A stretch of DNA of 64,000 nucleotides from Rubrivivax sp. (GTDB lineage Bacteria > Pseudomonadota > Gammaproteobacteria > Burkholderiales > Burkholderiaceae_C): positions 45,370 to 109,369 of the forward strand of contig JAIXYO010000072.1 of assembly GCA_027490215.1 (NCBI GenBank). The letters are read 5' to 3'. The notes beneath the pieces are model-generated. The model was not told the DNA's origin, searched no databases, and saw nothing but the letters and a program-made list of their open reading frames with translations. The translations under genes and the position numbers were made by a program. This document shows, piece by piece, positions 1 through 10,453 of the stretch; the first letter of the stretch is position 1, and each line of letters begins with the position of its first letter.

Positions 1-300
1 AAAGCGCGGGTCATCGTGCTGCTGAACACGCCGTTCGTGCCCGAGGGCACGCTGAGCCCCGCTGCGGCAGCACAGCAGCGTGCGGCCATCGCCGCCGCGC
101 AGGACGCTTTTGTCGCCGAGGTGGTGAAGGGTTCGGCCAGCCAGGTGCTGAACCGCTTCAGCTGGACGCCTTCACTCGTGCTCGAGATCGACGCGCCCAC
201 GCTCGAACGCATCAGGCGCTCGAAACGCGTCAAGGCTGTCGAGGCCGATCAGCTGATGCAGCCCATGGCGCCTGCGGCGCTGCCCGCAGCGCCACAGTAG
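1..300 (+). CDS. I9-type propeptide/inhibitor-like protein (5' end cut off by window)
   Basis: The reading frame is open from base 1 and stops at 298-300, leaving about 99 residues; the true start lies upstream, or at the ATG at 16. The sequence has the pattern of the peptidase inhibitor I9 fold: an opening strand (VIVLLNTPF), a helix rich in Ala/Gln, then LVLEIDAPTLERI and a closing strand KAVEAD. In subtilisin-like proteases this domain is an N-terminal propeptide that folds and inhibits the catalytic domain. Here the frame ends immediately after it, so no protease domain follows. It may be a free-standing inhibitor or chaperone, or the tail of a larger protein. The family call is moderate. 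Confidence 0.55.
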   Translation, partial: KARVIVLLNTPFVPEGTLSPAAAAQQRAAIAAAQDAFVAEVVKGSASQVLNRFSWTPSLVLEIDAPTLERIRRSKRVKAVEADQLMQPMAPAALPAAPQ

Positions 301-337
301 CCAGCCCGCGGGACCTGGCACAGACCTGCCCGCACAG

Positions 338-844
338 TCATTCGAGCCGAATGGCGCGGATGTCGAGCGCGAAGCGGCGGGCCTGGCGGCCAGAGATCAT
401 CAGCCCCACCTGGCGGATGCCAGCAGCATCCAAGGCTGGTGCGTGCGGCACCTGGCGCCCGCGCAGGCTGGCGGCGAAGGCCGTGAGAGGCAGCCGGTTG
501 ACGCCCCAATCGTGCCTCGGCGGGGTGAACTCGGTCTGGTAGCTGATCGCATCGAATCCATCGACCATGAACAGGCACATCTTGTAGCGCTTGCCATCAC
601 CCCGGGCGTCGATCACGCACTCGGTCGCGCCTGGCGCGCCGAGCGGGCCGGCAGCACTGCGCACGCTGGCGAAGCCGCCGTTCTGCTCAAGAGACACCTC
701 GCCGTCGAAGGTGGCGTGGCCCGCCGCGTTGAAATGGAGCCTGCTGCGCGAGACACCGCCCATCACGCGGTCGTCGATGGCCCGCCAACCGGCCACCGCC
801 TGGGCGGTGTCGAATCGGTACAGGTCGAAGGGCGGGTGCGGCAC
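338..844 (-). CDS. CIA30 family protein (complex I intermediate-associated protein 30-like)
   Basis: The C-terminal 160 residues match the CIA30 fold (a galactose-binding-like beta sandwich), with the typical opening FDLYRFDTAQAVAGWRAIDD, then RVMGGVSRS, and the later KRYKMCLF and YQTEF strands. In mitochondria CIA30 assists complex I assembly; the bacterial proteins have no firm function. I chose the GTG at 844 because the domain begins right after it, giving 168 residues, a usual length. An in-frame ATG at 958 would add 38 Arg/Cys-rich residues that look non-coding. The gene is divergent from the DUF938 methyltransferase. Family call fairly sure, start uncertain. Confidence 0.7.
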   Translation of the reverse strand: MPHPPFDLYRFDTAQAVAGWRAIDDRVMGGVSRSRLHFNAAGHATFDGEVSLEQNGGFASVRSAAGPLGAPGATECVIDARGDGKRYKMCLFMVDGFDAISYQTEFTPPRHDWGVNRLPLTAFAASLRGRQVPHAPALDAAGIRQVGLMISGRQARRFALDIRAIRLE

Positions 845-956
845 CTGCGAATTGTCGTCGCGGGGGGCCGACCTGGATTCGGTGAGGATGCGTCCAGGCG
901 CGAAGCACCGACGCCCGCGCAGCTTCGGGCACCATCGGCACCTGGAAAGCGAACGC

Positions 957-1580
957 ATGACCCCTGATCTCCGACAGCACAGCCCGGCCGCCGAGCGCAA
1001 CCGCGCGCCGATCCTGGCGCAGCTTCAGCGTCTGCTGCCGCCCACTGGCATGGCGCTTGAGATTGCGAGTGGCACGGGCCAGCACGCGGCGCATTTCGCC
1101 GCGGGTCTGTCTGGCTGGCGCTGGCAGCCGACCGATGCCGAGCCGCTTGCCTTGGCCTCGATCGATGCGTGGTGCGACGGCCTGGCCAATGTGCTGCCGG
1201 CCGTGCACCTGGACGTGCTGGCCGCGTCCGCGACGAGCTTGCCTGCACCGGTCGATGCGGTGTTTTGCGCCAACATGCTGCACATCGCGCCGTGGGGCAC
1301 CTGTCTGGCGCTGATGCAGCTGGCCGCCCGCTGGCTGTCGCCTGAGGGTCGGCTGGTGCTTTATGGCCCGTACCTGGAAGACGAGGTGCCGACCTCGCCG
1401 GGCAACCTGGCGTTCGACGCCGACCTGCGTGAGCGCAACCCGGCCTGGGGCCTGCGTCGGCGGGAAGACGTTCTGGCACAGGCGATGGCCGTCGGACTGC
1501 GCCAGCGCGAACGGGTCGCGATGCCGGCGAACAACCTGCTTCTGGTGCTGGAGCGCGCGGTGCCGTCGCGCGACGCATGA
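957..1580 (+). CDS. DUF938 family SAM-dependent methyltransferase
   Basis: The 207-residue protein carries the DUF938 hallmarks: an N-terminal SPAAERNRAPIL segment, the SAM-binding motif EIASGTGQHAAHF near residues 35-48, the central FCANMLHIAPW, and YGPYLEDE followed by FDADLRERNPAWGLR. The fold is a class I methyltransferase; the substrate is unknown. The frame is open further upstream, but the ATG at 957 begins exactly where family members begin. Its last codons overlap the next gene by four bases (ATGA), so the two are probably translationally coupled. Confidence 0.82.
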   Translation: MTPDLRQHSPAAERNRAPILAQLQRLLPPTGMALEIASGTGQHAAHFAAGLSGWRWQPTDAEPLALASIDAWCDGLANVLPAVHLDVLAASATSLPAPVDAVFCANMLHIAPWGTCLALMQLAARWLSPEGRLVLYGPYLEDEVPTSPGNLAFDADLRERNPAWGLRRREDVLAQAMAVGLRQRERVAMPANNLLLVLERAVPSRDA

Positions 1581-2080
1581 GCCTGAAGTACCTCGCGGGC
1601 TATGCGCCCGATGTGCTGTCGCGCGTGAGCGAAATGATTGCCCAGGGTCGCCTGGCAGAGCACCTGCGGCAGCGCTACCCCGAGGCCCACACGGTACGCA
1701 GCGACCCGGCGCTGTACGACTACGTGATGGCGTTGAAGACCCGCCACATGCGCAGCGCGCCACCGATCGCGAAGGTCGCCTACGACCCGCGGCTGCAGGT
1801 GCTGCGCAATGCGCTGGGCACGCATTCAACGGTGTCGCGGGTGCAGGGCGGTCGGCTGAAGGCCAAGCGCGAGATCCGCATTGCCAGCCTGTTCAAGGAG
1901 GCGCCGGAACCCTTCCTGAAGATGATCGTGGTCCACGAGCTGGCGCACCTGAAGGAGCGCGACCACGACAAGCCCTTCTACGCGCTGTGTGCGCACATGG
2001 CCCCCGACTATCACCAGCTGGAATTCGACGCGAGGCTGTGGTTGACCGCACGCGAGCTGGACGTGCCGTCGGCTGGTTGA
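1577..2080 (+). CDS. YgjP-like (WLM/DUF45) zinc metallopeptidase
   Basis: This is a 167-residue protein with the zinc-binding signature HELAHLKERDHDKPFYALC near residues 115-133. The two histidines of HExxH and the later His-Asp are the expected zinc ligand and catalytic positions of the YgjP/DUF45 family, which is related to SprT-type proteases. Substrates of this family are not settled. No signal peptide is visible, so it should be cytoplasmic. It starts inside the stop codon of the DUF938 gene, suggesting one transcript. Confidence 0.8.
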   Translation: MSLKYLAGYAPDVLSRVSEMIAQGRLAEHLRQRYPEAHTVRSDPALYDYVMALKTRHMRSAPPIAKVAYDPRLQVLRNALGTHSTVSRVQGGRLKAKREIRIASLFKEAPEPFLKMIVVHELAHLKERDHDKPFYALCAHMAPDYHQLEFDARLWLTARELDVPSAG

Positions 2081-2104
2081 GCCAGGTCTGTCGGGTCCGT
2101 CCGC

Positions 2105-2617
2105 TCAGTCGGGCCGGCGAAAGCCGTTGGCGATCCAGCGGCTGGCCGAGCTGGCGTTCAGGCGAAAGCCGGGCGATACGCTCACCTGCGCCAGCGTGTC
2201 GCCGTCACGGTTGCTGGCAGTGAGCAGCGCCGAGGGATCGTCGTCGTCGGCCACGATGTCGAGCGTCACAGTGATGCGACCACGGTCGCCATCGCCATCG
2301 ACAAGCACGCTTTGGTGCAGTTGCGCCTGCAGCTGCTGCTCGTGCCGGCGCAGCACTTCGGCCGCCGTCTTCACCAGCGTGTTGAACGCGGCGGTGTCGA
2401 GCGGCTTCGGGTTCTTCTTGTCGCGCCCCATGGTCCACGGCCCGACCAGTGCAGGTTCGGCCTCGCCGTCTTTCAGCATCTCGACCGCCCAGCCCTCGTC
2501 GTCTTCGTTCTTGATGACCCGCGCTGTCCAGCCGCGGTCGCGCCACAGTCGCGGCTCGTACACGGCATCGTTGGCGTCGGGTGGATCGGACAGCGTGGGG
2601 AGGGTGTGGGGGGCCAT
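2105..2617 (-). CDS. conserved hypothetical protein (170 aa)
   Basis: I do not recognise a domain. The protein is acidic and polar, with no membrane segment or signal peptide. Its middle contains GWAVEMLKDGEAEP and VGPWTMGRDKKNPKPLD, and it ends SASRWIANGFRRPD. A helical stretch rich in Gln (AAEVLRRHEQQLQAQLHQS) lies near residues 85-105. Codon use is like the neighbours, so the gene is probably real. It converges with the metallopeptidase gene, 24 bp away. No function can be assigned. Confidence 0.6.
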   Translation of the reverse strand: MAPHTLPTLSDPPDANDAVYEPRLWRDRGWTARVIKNEDDEGWAVEMLKDGEAEPALVGPWTMGRDKKNPKPLDTAAFNTLVKTAAEVLRRHEQQLQAQLHQSVLVDGDGDRGRITVTLDIVADDDDPSALLTASNRDGDTLAQVSVSPGFRLNASSASRWIANGFRRPD

Positions 2618-2701
2618 GGGGACAACTTCCTGCGACCGGAGCGGCCGAACGTGCTACACCGGGTCACCGCGAGGCGCTTTCCCGCCCGCAAAGGATAGGT
2701 G

Positions 2702-3097
2702 ATGAAGACGCTCCCATGTCTGCCCCTGATGGTTTCACTTGTGCTGTTGTGTTGCGCGGGGGTTCAGGCCCAGCCCGCGCCGACGCCACCCGCCGCCACG
2801 GCGTCGGCCCCGGCTGCCAAGCCCGGCCCGCGGCTGCTGACACCAGAGGAAAAGCGGGACAACGTTTCGCCGCACGACCACACGCGGCCCGAGGGCACCA
2901 TCACGCCGCAGATCAATATCCCGCTGGGCCAGAAACCCACGGCCCCTCTCAAGCTCGAACGGAATCGGGATTCGTCCTCCCATCGCACCCCGCCGGCCGT
3001 GATCGACGACGCCGCCGCACGGTGCAGCGCGCTGGTCGATGCCGCAGAGCGCGCAAGCTGTCTCGATCGCCAGAGTCGCGCCCGCCCCCGCCAGTGA
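2702..3097 (+). CDS. small exported hypothetical protein
   Basis: This 131-residue protein begins with a clear signal peptide (Lys, then a Leu/Val/Cys-rich core ending VQAQPAPT, cleavage probably near residue 21). It continues with a Pro/Ala-rich linker and a polar tail. The tail contains the segment PRLLTPEEKRDNVSPHDHTRPEGTI in two halves, which resembles no domain I know. A purine-rich AAGGA at 2691-2695 fits the ATG at 2702; a GTG one codon earlier is possible. It probably sits in the periplasm. It lies just upstream of the FNR box that precedes ccoI. Confidence 0.6.
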   Translation: MKTLPCLPLMVSLVLLCCAGVQAQPAPTPPAATASAPAAKPGPRLLTPEEKRDNVSPHDHTRPEGTITPQINIPLGQKPTAPLKLERNRDSSSHRTPPAVIDDAAARCSALVDAAERASCLDRQSRARPRQ

Positions 3098-3147
3098 CCT
3101 GAAGCCTTCGGGCGGCGGAGCCGCCGCTCAAAGTGGATGAATGGGCC

Positions 3148-3161
3148 TTGATCCAGATCAA
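3148..3161. promoter_or_regulatory. FNR/Anr box upstream of ccoI
   Basis: The 14-mer TTGATCCAGATCAA is a perfect match to the FNR consensus TTGAT-N4-ATCAA. It lies 62 bp before the likely ccoI start at 3224, in the only intergenic gap before the cbb3 locus. It is expected to activate the copper ATPase gene at low oxygen. Confidence 0.85.
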
Positions 3162-3223
3162 GGCCCGCTCCCACACCGCCACCCAGACTCGTCGGATCGT
3201 TGCTGCGCTCGCAGCCTGCGCCG

Positions 3224-5533
3224 ATGAGCACAACAACCCTACCCCACCGACCTGTCACGTCGCTGCGCAGCGCAGTGTCCACGTCGGTGCTGGACGAGCC
3301 TGAACAGACCGCGCGGTTCACCCGCTGGCTGGTGCCGCCGAGCGGCGGCGAGGGCCAGCGCATCGGGGTGTCGTCGCTGCAGGTGTCGGGCATCACCTGC
3401 GCCGCCTGCGCCGCACCGATCGAGCAGGCGTTGCGGGGTGTCGATGGTGTGATCGAAGCCAGCGTCAACGCCGCGGCAATGCGTGCAGCGGTGCGTTGGG
3501 ACGCGGCGCGCACCTGCCCTTCGGCGCTGGTGGAGGCGATTCGGCGCGCTGGCTACGACGCACGGCCCGACACCGCCGCTGCCGCGCGCGAAGGCCGCCG
3601 AGAGGAATCGCGCCAGGCACTGTGGCAGTTGTTTGTCGCGGCCTTCTGCGCGATGCAGGTGATGATGCTCGCGACCCCGGCCTACGTGGCCGCGCCGGGC
3701 GGCATCGAGCCCGATCTGCGGCGCCTGCTGAACTGGGGGAGCTGGGTGATGACGCTGCCGGTGATGGCCTTCTCGGCGCGGCCGTTCTTTGCGGGCGCCT
3801 GGAGGGCGCTGCGCGCACGGCACATCGGGATGGACGTGCCGGTGGCCATCGGCATTGCGGTGGCGTTCGTGGCCAGCAGTGGCGCGGCCTTCGACCCGAA
3901 GGGGCCGTTCGGCAGCGAGGTGTACTTTGACTCGCTGACGATGTTCGTCACGCTGCTGTTGATCGGGCGAGCGCTTGAGTTGCGAGCCCGCCATCGCGCC
4001 GCTGAATTTTTCGAGGGTGCGCTGGGTGCGCTGCCCGAGACCGCCACCCGGCGGCTGCCCGACGGCCGCACCGAATGCGTGGGCCTGGCCCGGTTGTGCG
4101 TCGGCGATCGACTGCAGGTGGTCGTCGGCGAAGCCTTTCCGGCAGACGGCCACGTGATCGAAGGTTGCACCGCGGCCGACGAGGCGCTGCTGAGCGGCGA
4201 GTCTTCGCCGCAGCGCAAGGTCCTGGGCGACGAGGTGGTCGCAGGCAGCGTGAACCTCGAGGCGCCCGTGCTGATACAGGTGCTGCGCACCGGCGCCGAC
4301 ACTCGTCACGAAGCCATCGTCGCCTTGATGCGCGAGGCGCAGACGCAACGCCCGGCCAGCGCCCGCTGGGCTGACCGCTGGGCCGCACCCTTCCTGTGGA
4401 CGGTGCTCCTGCTCGCCGGCGGTGCAGCGGCGGTGTGGAGCGTGATCGACCCGTCTCGCGCGCTGTGGGTGGCGGTGTCGGTGCTGATCGTCACCTGTCC
4501 CTGCGCGCTGTCGCTGGCCACCCCGTCGGCGCTGCTTGCGGCGGCCAACGCGCTGATGCGGCGTGGCGTGCTGCTGCGCCGCCTGGAAGCGCTGGAAGGC
4601 ATGGCTCGCTGCACACGCCTGTTCGTCGACAAGACCGGCACGCTGACCGAGGACCGGCCGAGCTACATCGGATGCGAACCTTGGCGCGGTGCGGTATGCG
4701 ATCCGCAGGTGCTGTTGCTGCAGGCCGCCTCGCTGGCGAGCTGGTCTCTGCATCCGCTGGCCCAGGCCCTGTCTGCGGCGCGGCCGGCGGCGGCCGCGGC
4801 GTTTTACTGGCAGGCGCTGCGCGAAGAGCCAGGCGCCGGTATCGAGGGCGAGGACGCTCAGGGCCGGCTCTGGCGCCTCGGCAGTGAGCGCTGGGTGGCA
4901 GGAGCCGCAGCGGCGCCGGCCGATGCCGGCGACGAAGGCGAGCCGGGTCTGTGCACCTGGTTCGGTCTGCAGGGCCGGCCCATGCTCCGCTTGCGGTTCG
5001 ATGAAGCCCTGCGCCCGGGCGTCGCTGCCGCGCTGGTGGCGCTGCAAGCCGACGGGGTGCGCGTCACCTTGCTGTCGGGCGATGCGCCGCACCGGGTGCA
5101 GCGGATGGCCGCCGCACTGGGCCTGGATTCAGCGATCGGTGGTGCGACCCCTGAACACAAGCTGGTGGCGTTGCGCGCCGCACAGGCCGCAGGCGAGACG
5201 GTGGCGATGCTCGGCGACGGCATCAACGACGCGCCGGTGCTGGCGCAGGCGGATGTGTCCCTGGCGATGGGCGCTGGCGCGCTGCTGGCGCGCGGCCAGG
5301 CCGATGCGGTGCTGCTGGCCGACCGCATTGGTGATGTGATGGTGCTGCGGCGCCTGTCGCGCCGCTGCCTGAAGGTGATCCGCCAGAACATCGCCTGGGC
5401 CGCCACCTACAACGCAGTGTGCGTGCCGCTGGCGCTGACAGGATGGCTGCCACCGTGGGCGGCCGGCCTCGGCATGGCGACCAGCTCGCTGCTGGTCGTC
5501 GGCAATGCGCTGCGGCTGCGCCGGGTGGACTGA
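3224..5533 (+). CDS. ccoI: CcoI/FixI-type copper-transporting P1B ATPase
   Basis: This inner-membrane pump supplies copper for maturation of cbb3 cytochrome oxidase. The 769-residue protein has an N-terminal metal-binding domain with ITCAACAAP (CxxC about residues 58-61), the membrane CPC motif in VTCPCALSLATPSAL (about 425), the phosphorylation motif DKTGTLTE (about 469), the P1B HP dipeptide in WSLHPLAQ, and GDGINDAPV (about 664). The ATG at 3224 is preferred; a TTG at 3200 is in frame but lacks a ribosome site. An FNR box lies upstream and ccoS follows directly. Position beside ccoSNOQP distinguishes it from copper-efflux CopA. Confidence 0.93.
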   Translation: MSTTTLPHRPVTSLRSAVSTSVLDEPEQTARFTRWLVPPSGGEGQRIGVSSLQVSGITCAACAAPIEQALRGVDGVIEASVNAAAMRAAVRWDAARTCPSALVEAIRRAGYDARPDTAAAAREGRREESRQALWQLFVAAFCAMQVMMLATPAYVAAPGGIEPDLRRLLNWGSWVMTLPVMAFSARPFFAGAWRALRARHIGMDVPVAIGIAVAFVASSGAAFDPKGPFGSEVYFDSLTMFVTLLLIGRALELRARHRAAEFFEGALGALPETATRRLPDGRTECVGLARLCVGDRLQVVVGEAFPADGHVIEGCTAADEALLSGESSPQRKVLGDEVVAGSVNLEAPVLIQVLRTGADTRHEAIVALMREAQTQRPASARWADRWAAPFLWTVLLLAGGAAAVWSVIDPSRALWVAVSVLIVTCPCALSLATPSALLAAANALMRRGVLLRRLEALEGMARCTRLFVDKTGTLTEDRPSYIGCEPWRGAVCDPQVLLLQAASLASWSLHPLAQALSAARPAAAAAFYWQALREEPGAGIEGEDAQGRLWRLGSERWVAGAAAAPADAGDEGEPGLCTWFGLQGRPMLRLRFDEALRPGVAAALVALQADGVRVTLLSGDAPHRVQRMAAALGLDSAIGGATPEHKLVALRAAQAAGETVAMLGDGINDAPVLAQADVSLAMGAGALLARGQADAVLLADRIGDVMVLRRLSRRCLKVIRQNIAWAATYNAVCVPLALTGWLPPWAAGLGMATSSLLVVGNALRLRRVD

Positions 5534-5538
5534 GCCCG

Positions 5539-5778
5539 ATGGACATCCTCTACCTGCTCGTGCCGATGTCGGTGTTCGCGATGCTCGGGATCCTCGGCGT
5601 ATTCGCCTGGGCCCTGCGCGCCGGGCAGTTCGACGAGATCGATGTGGTGGGGGAACAGATCCTCGCCGCCAGCGATGCGATGCCAGGCGCCGCGTTTGAT
5701 CCGGATCAAGGCCCGGCAGAGCAGGCCACCGAAGAATCGGCAGGCACAGCACGACATCGCCACAGGAGTCCTTCATGA
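5539..5778 (+). CDS. ccoS: cbb3-type cytochrome oxidase assembly protein CcoS
   Basis: CcoS is a small single-span membrane protein needed for incorporation of haem and copper into cbb3 oxidase. The 79-residue product starts [22 protein letters not shown], one transmembrane helix, followed by [13 protein letters not shown], the conserved family segment. The C-terminal half is polar and not conserved, and its coding sequence contains the FNR box for ccoN. It begins 5 bp after ccoI and overlaps ccoN by four bases (ATGA). Confidence 0.9.
   Translation: MDILYLLVPMSVFAMLGILGVFAWALRAGQFDEIDVVGEQILAASDAMPGAAFDPDQGPAEQATEESAGTARHRHRSPS
5696..5709. promoter_or_regulatory. FNR/Anr box upstream of ccoN, inside ccoS
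   Basis: TTGATCCGGATCAA is a second perfect FNR consensus site. It sits 66 bp before the ccoN start and within the non-conserved 3' part of ccoS, implying that ccoNOQP has its own oxygen-controlled promoter in addition to read-through from ccoI. Confidence 0.85.
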
Positions 5779-7214
5779 GCCTTGCGCAAGCGCCGAAAGC
5801 CACGGTCTACGACGACCTGCCGGTACGCTGGTTCGCCCTCGCCGCCGTGCTGTGGGGCGTGGTCGGCATGCTGGTGGGCGTCATCATCGCGGCGCAGCTG
5901 ACCTGGCCTGAACTGAATTTCGGCATTCCGTGGTTCAGCTATGGCCGGCTTCGGCCACTGCACACCAATGCGGTGATCTTCGCGTTTGGCGGCTGTGCGC
6001 TGATGGCGACGTCGTTCCACGTGGTGCAGCGCACCTGCCAGGTGCCTCTGTTCGCGCCTGCTCTGGCGCGCTTCGTGTTCTGGGGCTGGCAGGCGGTGAT
6101 CGTCGCTGCAGCCCTCTCGCTGCCACTGGGCTACACCCAGGGCAAGGAATACGCCGAGCTGGAGTGGCCGATCGACATCCTGATCGCGCTGGTCTGGGTG
6201 GCCTATGCGATCGTCTTCTTCGGCACCATCGGCGTGCGCAAGGTGCGCCACATCTACGTGGCCAACTGGTTCTTCGGCGCTTTCATCCTGGCGGTGGCCT
6301 TGCTGCACATCGTCAACAGCGCGGCCATTCCGGCGGGAGCAATGAAGAGCTACTCGGCCTACGCCGGCGTGCAGGACGCGATGGTGCAGTGGTGGTATGG
6401 CCACAACGCGGTCGGTTTCTTCCTGACCGCGGGCTTCCTGGGGATGATGTATTACTACATCCCGAAGCAGGCCGAGCGGCCGGTCTACAGCTACCGGCTG
6501 TCGATCGTCCACTTCTGGGCGCTGATCTTCACCTACATGTGGGCCGGTCCGCACCACCTGCACTACACCGCGCTGCCCGACTGGGCGCAATCGATCGGCA
6601 TGCTGTTCTCGCTGATCCTGCTCGCGCCAAGCTGGGGCGGGATGATCAATGGCGTGATGACGCTCAGCGGTGCCTGGCACAAGCTGCGTGACGACCCGAT
6701 CCTGAAGTTCCTGATCGTGGCGCTTTCGTTCTACGGCATGAGCACCTTCGAGGGCCCGATGATGGCCATCAAGACGGTCAACGGCCTGAGCCACTACACC
6801 GACTGGACCGTCGGCCACGTGCACAGCGGTGCGCTGGGCTGGGTCGGCTTCATGACGATGGGCTCGCTGTACTACCTGATCCCTCGCATGTTTGGCCAGA
6901 CGCGGATGCACAGCGTGCGGGCGATCGAGTTGCACTTCTGGATCGCCACCATCGGCATCGTGCTGTACATCGCCGCGATGTGGATCGCTGGCGTGATGCA
7001 GGGCCTGATGTGGCGCGCGGTCAACCCCGATGGCACGCTGGTCTACAGCTTCGTCGAAGGGGTCAAGGCGACGTATCCCTTCTACATGGTGCGTCTGCTC
7101 GGCGGGGTGCTCTATCTCACCGGCATGCTGATCATGGCCTGGAACGTGGTGATGACCGTGTCCAGGGGACGTGCCGTGTCGACGCCGGTGCCGGCCCTGC
7201 CTGCCCACGCTTGA
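5775..7214 (+). CDS. ccoN: cbb3 cytochrome c oxidase subunit I (CcoN)
   Basis: CcoN is the catalytic, multi-span subunit that reduces oxygen at a haem b3-CuB centre. The 479-residue protein shows conserved histidine sites: [15 protein letters not shown] (low-spin haem ligand), [11 protein letters not shown] (CuB ligand and the family's tyrosine region), [13 protein letters not shown] (the two CuB histidines) and [11 protein letters not shown] (haem ligands). The length and the roughly twelve hydrophobic segments are normal for the family. It overlaps ccoS at its start and is followed by ccoO 13 bp later. Confidence 0.96.
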   Translation: MSLAQAPKATVYDDLPVRWFALAAVLWGVVGMLVGVIIAAQLTWPELNFGIPWFSYGRLRPLHTNAVIFAFGGCALMATSFHVVQRTCQVPLFAPALARFVFWGWQAVIVAAALSLPLGYTQGKEYAELEWPIDILIALVWVAYAIVFFGTIGVRKVRHIYVANWFFGAFILAVALLHIVNSAAIPAGAMKSYSAYAGVQDAMVQWWYGHNAVGFFLTAGFLGMMYYYIPKQAERPVYSYRLSIVHFWALIFTYMWAGPHHLHYTALPDWAQSIGMLFSLILLAPSWGGMINGVMTLSGAWHKLRDDPILKFLIVALSFYGMSTFEGPMMAIKTVNGLSHYTDWTVGHVHSGALGWVGFMTMGSLYYLIPRMFGQTRMHSVRAIELHFWIATIGIVLYIAAMWIAGVMQGLMWRAVNPDGTLVYSFVEGVKATYPFYMVRLLGGVLYLTGMLIMAWNVVMTVSRGRAVSTPVPALPAHA

Positions 7215-7227
7215 GCGAGAACCTGCG

Positions 7228-7860
7228 ATGAACACCAAGACAGACAACCATCCCGCGCCGACCGGTCACGCCCGCATCGAGACCAACAACCTGCTGATGA
7301 TCGTGCTGATCCTGCTGGTCGTCGCCGTGGGCGGCATCGTCGAGATCGTGCCGCTGTTCTTCCAGCGCTCGACCACGCAACCCGTCGAAGGCCTCAAGCC
7401 CTACACCGCGCTGCAGCAGGCCGGGCGCGACATCTACACCCGTGAGGGTTGCTACAACTGCCATTCGCAGATGATCCGGCCGCTGTATGCCGAGACGCTT
7501 CGCTATGGCCACTACTCGGTGGCGGGCGAGTTCGTCTGGGATCACCCCTTCCAGTGGGGCAGCAAGCGCACCGGCCCTGACCTGCAGCGCGTCGGCGGCA
7601 AATACAGCGACGAGTGGCACCGCGTGCACCTGAACAACCCGCGCGACCTGGTGCCCGAATCGAACATGCCGGCCTACCCGTGGCTGGCCACCAACCTGGT
7701 CGATGCCGAGGCGATGCCCAAGCACCTGCGTGCGCTGCACAGCGTCGGCGTGCCCTACAGCGAAGACGAGATCGCCCAGGCTGGCGAGGCCGTCCAGGGC
7801 AAGACCGAGCTCGATGCGCTGATCGCCTACCTGCAGGTGCTCGGCACCTCGGTCAAGTGA
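7228..7860 (+). CDS. ccoO: cbb3 cytochrome c oxidase subunit II (CcoO)
   Basis: CcoO is the membrane-anchored mono-haem cytochrome c subunit that passes electrons to CcoN. It has one N-terminal membrane segment ([20 protein letters not shown]), a single haem motif CYNCH at residues 75-79 followed by [10 protein letters not shown], and a methionine-containing axial-ligand region near [10 protein letters not shown]. At 210 residues it is of usual length. The start at 7228 follows the ccoN stop; an upstream in-frame start at 7171 would overlap ccoN needlessly. Confidence 0.95.
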   Translation: MNTKTDNHPAPTGHARIETNNLLMIVLILLVVAVGGIVEIVPLFFQRSTTQPVEGLKPYTALQQAGRDIYTREGCYNCHSQMIRPLYAETLRYGHYSVAGEFVWDHPFQWGSKRTGPDLQRVGGKYSDEWHRVHLNNPRDLVPESNMPAYPWLATNLVDAEAMPKHLRALHSVGVPYSEDEIAQAGEAVQGKTELDALIAYLQVLGTSVK

Positions 7861-7882
7861 GGAGCCACTCGTGGAGCTGAAC

Positions 7883-8035
7883 ATGGATGTGAACACCCTG
7901 CGCGTTGCGGTGACGGTGCTGTCGCTCGTTGCCTTCATCGGCATCGTCTGCTGGGCCTGGTCGCGCAAGAACGCAGAGGCCTTTGCCGAAGCGGCCCAAC
8001 TGCCGCTGATGGAAGACGACGGGAGCCCGCGATGA
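7883..8035 (+). CDS. ccoQ: cbb3 oxidase small subunit CcoQ (FixQ)
   Basis: This 50-residue protein starts MDVNTLRVAVTVLSLVAFIG, a single transmembrane helix, then WAWSRKNAEAFAEAAQLPL, the typical FixQ/CcoQ tail. CcoQ stabilises the CcoP-CcoNO complex. A GTG at 7871 in the same frame could add four residues. The stop codon overlaps the ccoP start (ATGA at 8032-8035). Confidence 0.88.
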   Translation: MDVNTLRVAVTVLSLVAFIGIVCWAWSRKNAEAFAEAAQLPLMEDDGSPR

Positions 8036-8970
8036 GTGACTTCTATTCCGGAGGCTGGTCGGTGTTTGTCGGGGTCGCTTCGGTGGTGTCGATGATCGCC
8101 TGCCTGGTGCTGCTGGGCGTCGCGGCGCGCCGCAAGGTGATGGTCGGCGCCAGCGGTGCGGCGGGCACGGACGACAACACCACCGGCCACGTCTGGGACG
8201 AGGACCTGACCGAGCTGAACAACCCGCTGCCGCGCTGGTGGATGTGGCTGTTCATCATCACGGTGATCTTCAGCCTGGTGTACCTGGTGCTGTACCCGGG
8301 TGCTGGCGGCTACGCGGGCAGCCTCGGCTGGAGCAGCACCGGCCAACACCAGGCCGAACAGCAGGCCGCGCGCGACGCGATGGTGCCGGTCTATGCGCGC
8401 TACGCGTCGGCCGATGCCGACACGCTGATGAAGGACCCGGCGGCGATGGCGATCGGTGAGCGGCTCTTCGTCAACAACTGCACCGCCTGCCACGGATCGG
8501 ACGCGCACGGCAGCAAGGGCTTCCCGAACCTCACCGACGACGACTGGCTGCACGGCGGCGACCACGCCAGCATCGTGAAGACACTCACCGAAGGCCGTGT
8601 GGGGATGATGCCGCCGCTGGCGGCTGCGGTCGGCGACGCGAAGGACCTGCACAACGTGGCGCAGTACGTGCTGAGCCTGTCGGGCAATGGGACCGACGCT
8701 GCCGCTGCGGTAGCCGGCCAGGCCAAGTTCGTGGTCTGTGCGGGTTGCCACGGTGCGGATGGCAAGGGCAACACCGCGATCGGCGCGGCGAACCTCACCG
8801 ACAAGATCTGGCTGCACGGCTTCGGCGAGGAGGCGATCGTCGCGATGGTGAGCAACGGCAAGACCAATGTCATGCCGGCGCAGGCCCAGCGGCTCACACC
8901 GGAGCAGATCCGTGTCCTCGGTGCCTACGTGATGAGCCTGTCGCGCGGTGCCGCGCGGCCCTCGCCCTGA
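8032..8970 (+). CDS. ccoP: cbb3 cytochrome c oxidase subunit III (CcoP), di-haem
   Basis: CcoP is the di-haem cytochrome c subunit that receives electrons from soluble cytochromes. The 312-residue product has two N-terminal membrane segments, the family's VWDEDLTELNNPLPRWW joint, and two haem c motifs, CTACH at 150-154 and CAGCH at 236-240. Both are followed by Met-containing ligand regions (VGMMPPL and NVMPAQ). It overlaps ccoQ by four bases and is followed by ccoG. Confidence 0.96.
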   Translation: MSDFYSGGWSVFVGVASVVSMIACLVLLGVAARRKVMVGASGAAGTDDNTTGHVWDEDLTELNNPLPRWWMWLFIITVIFSLVYLVLYPGAGGYAGSLGWSSTGQHQAEQQAARDAMVPVYARYASADADTLMKDPAAMAIGERLFVNNCTACHGSDAHGSKGFPNLTDDDWLHGGDHASIVKTLTEGRVGMMPPLAAAVGDAKDLHNVAQYVLSLSGNGTDAAAAVAGQAKFVVCAGCHGADGKGNTAIGAANLTDKIWLHGFGEEAIVAMVSNGKTNVMPAQAQRLTPEQIRVLGAYVMSLSRGAARPSP

Positions 8971-8980
8971 GGCGCCGGAT

Positions 8981-10429
<1,449 letters not shown>

Positions 10430-10453
10430 CCCGCATCTTTCAGGAGTGACGTC

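Noticed and set aside
5706..7247. 513-codon open frame on the reverse strand across ccoN
   Set aside because: It mirrors ccoN, has an Arg/His/Asp-rich composition without any domain, and is a by-product of high GC.
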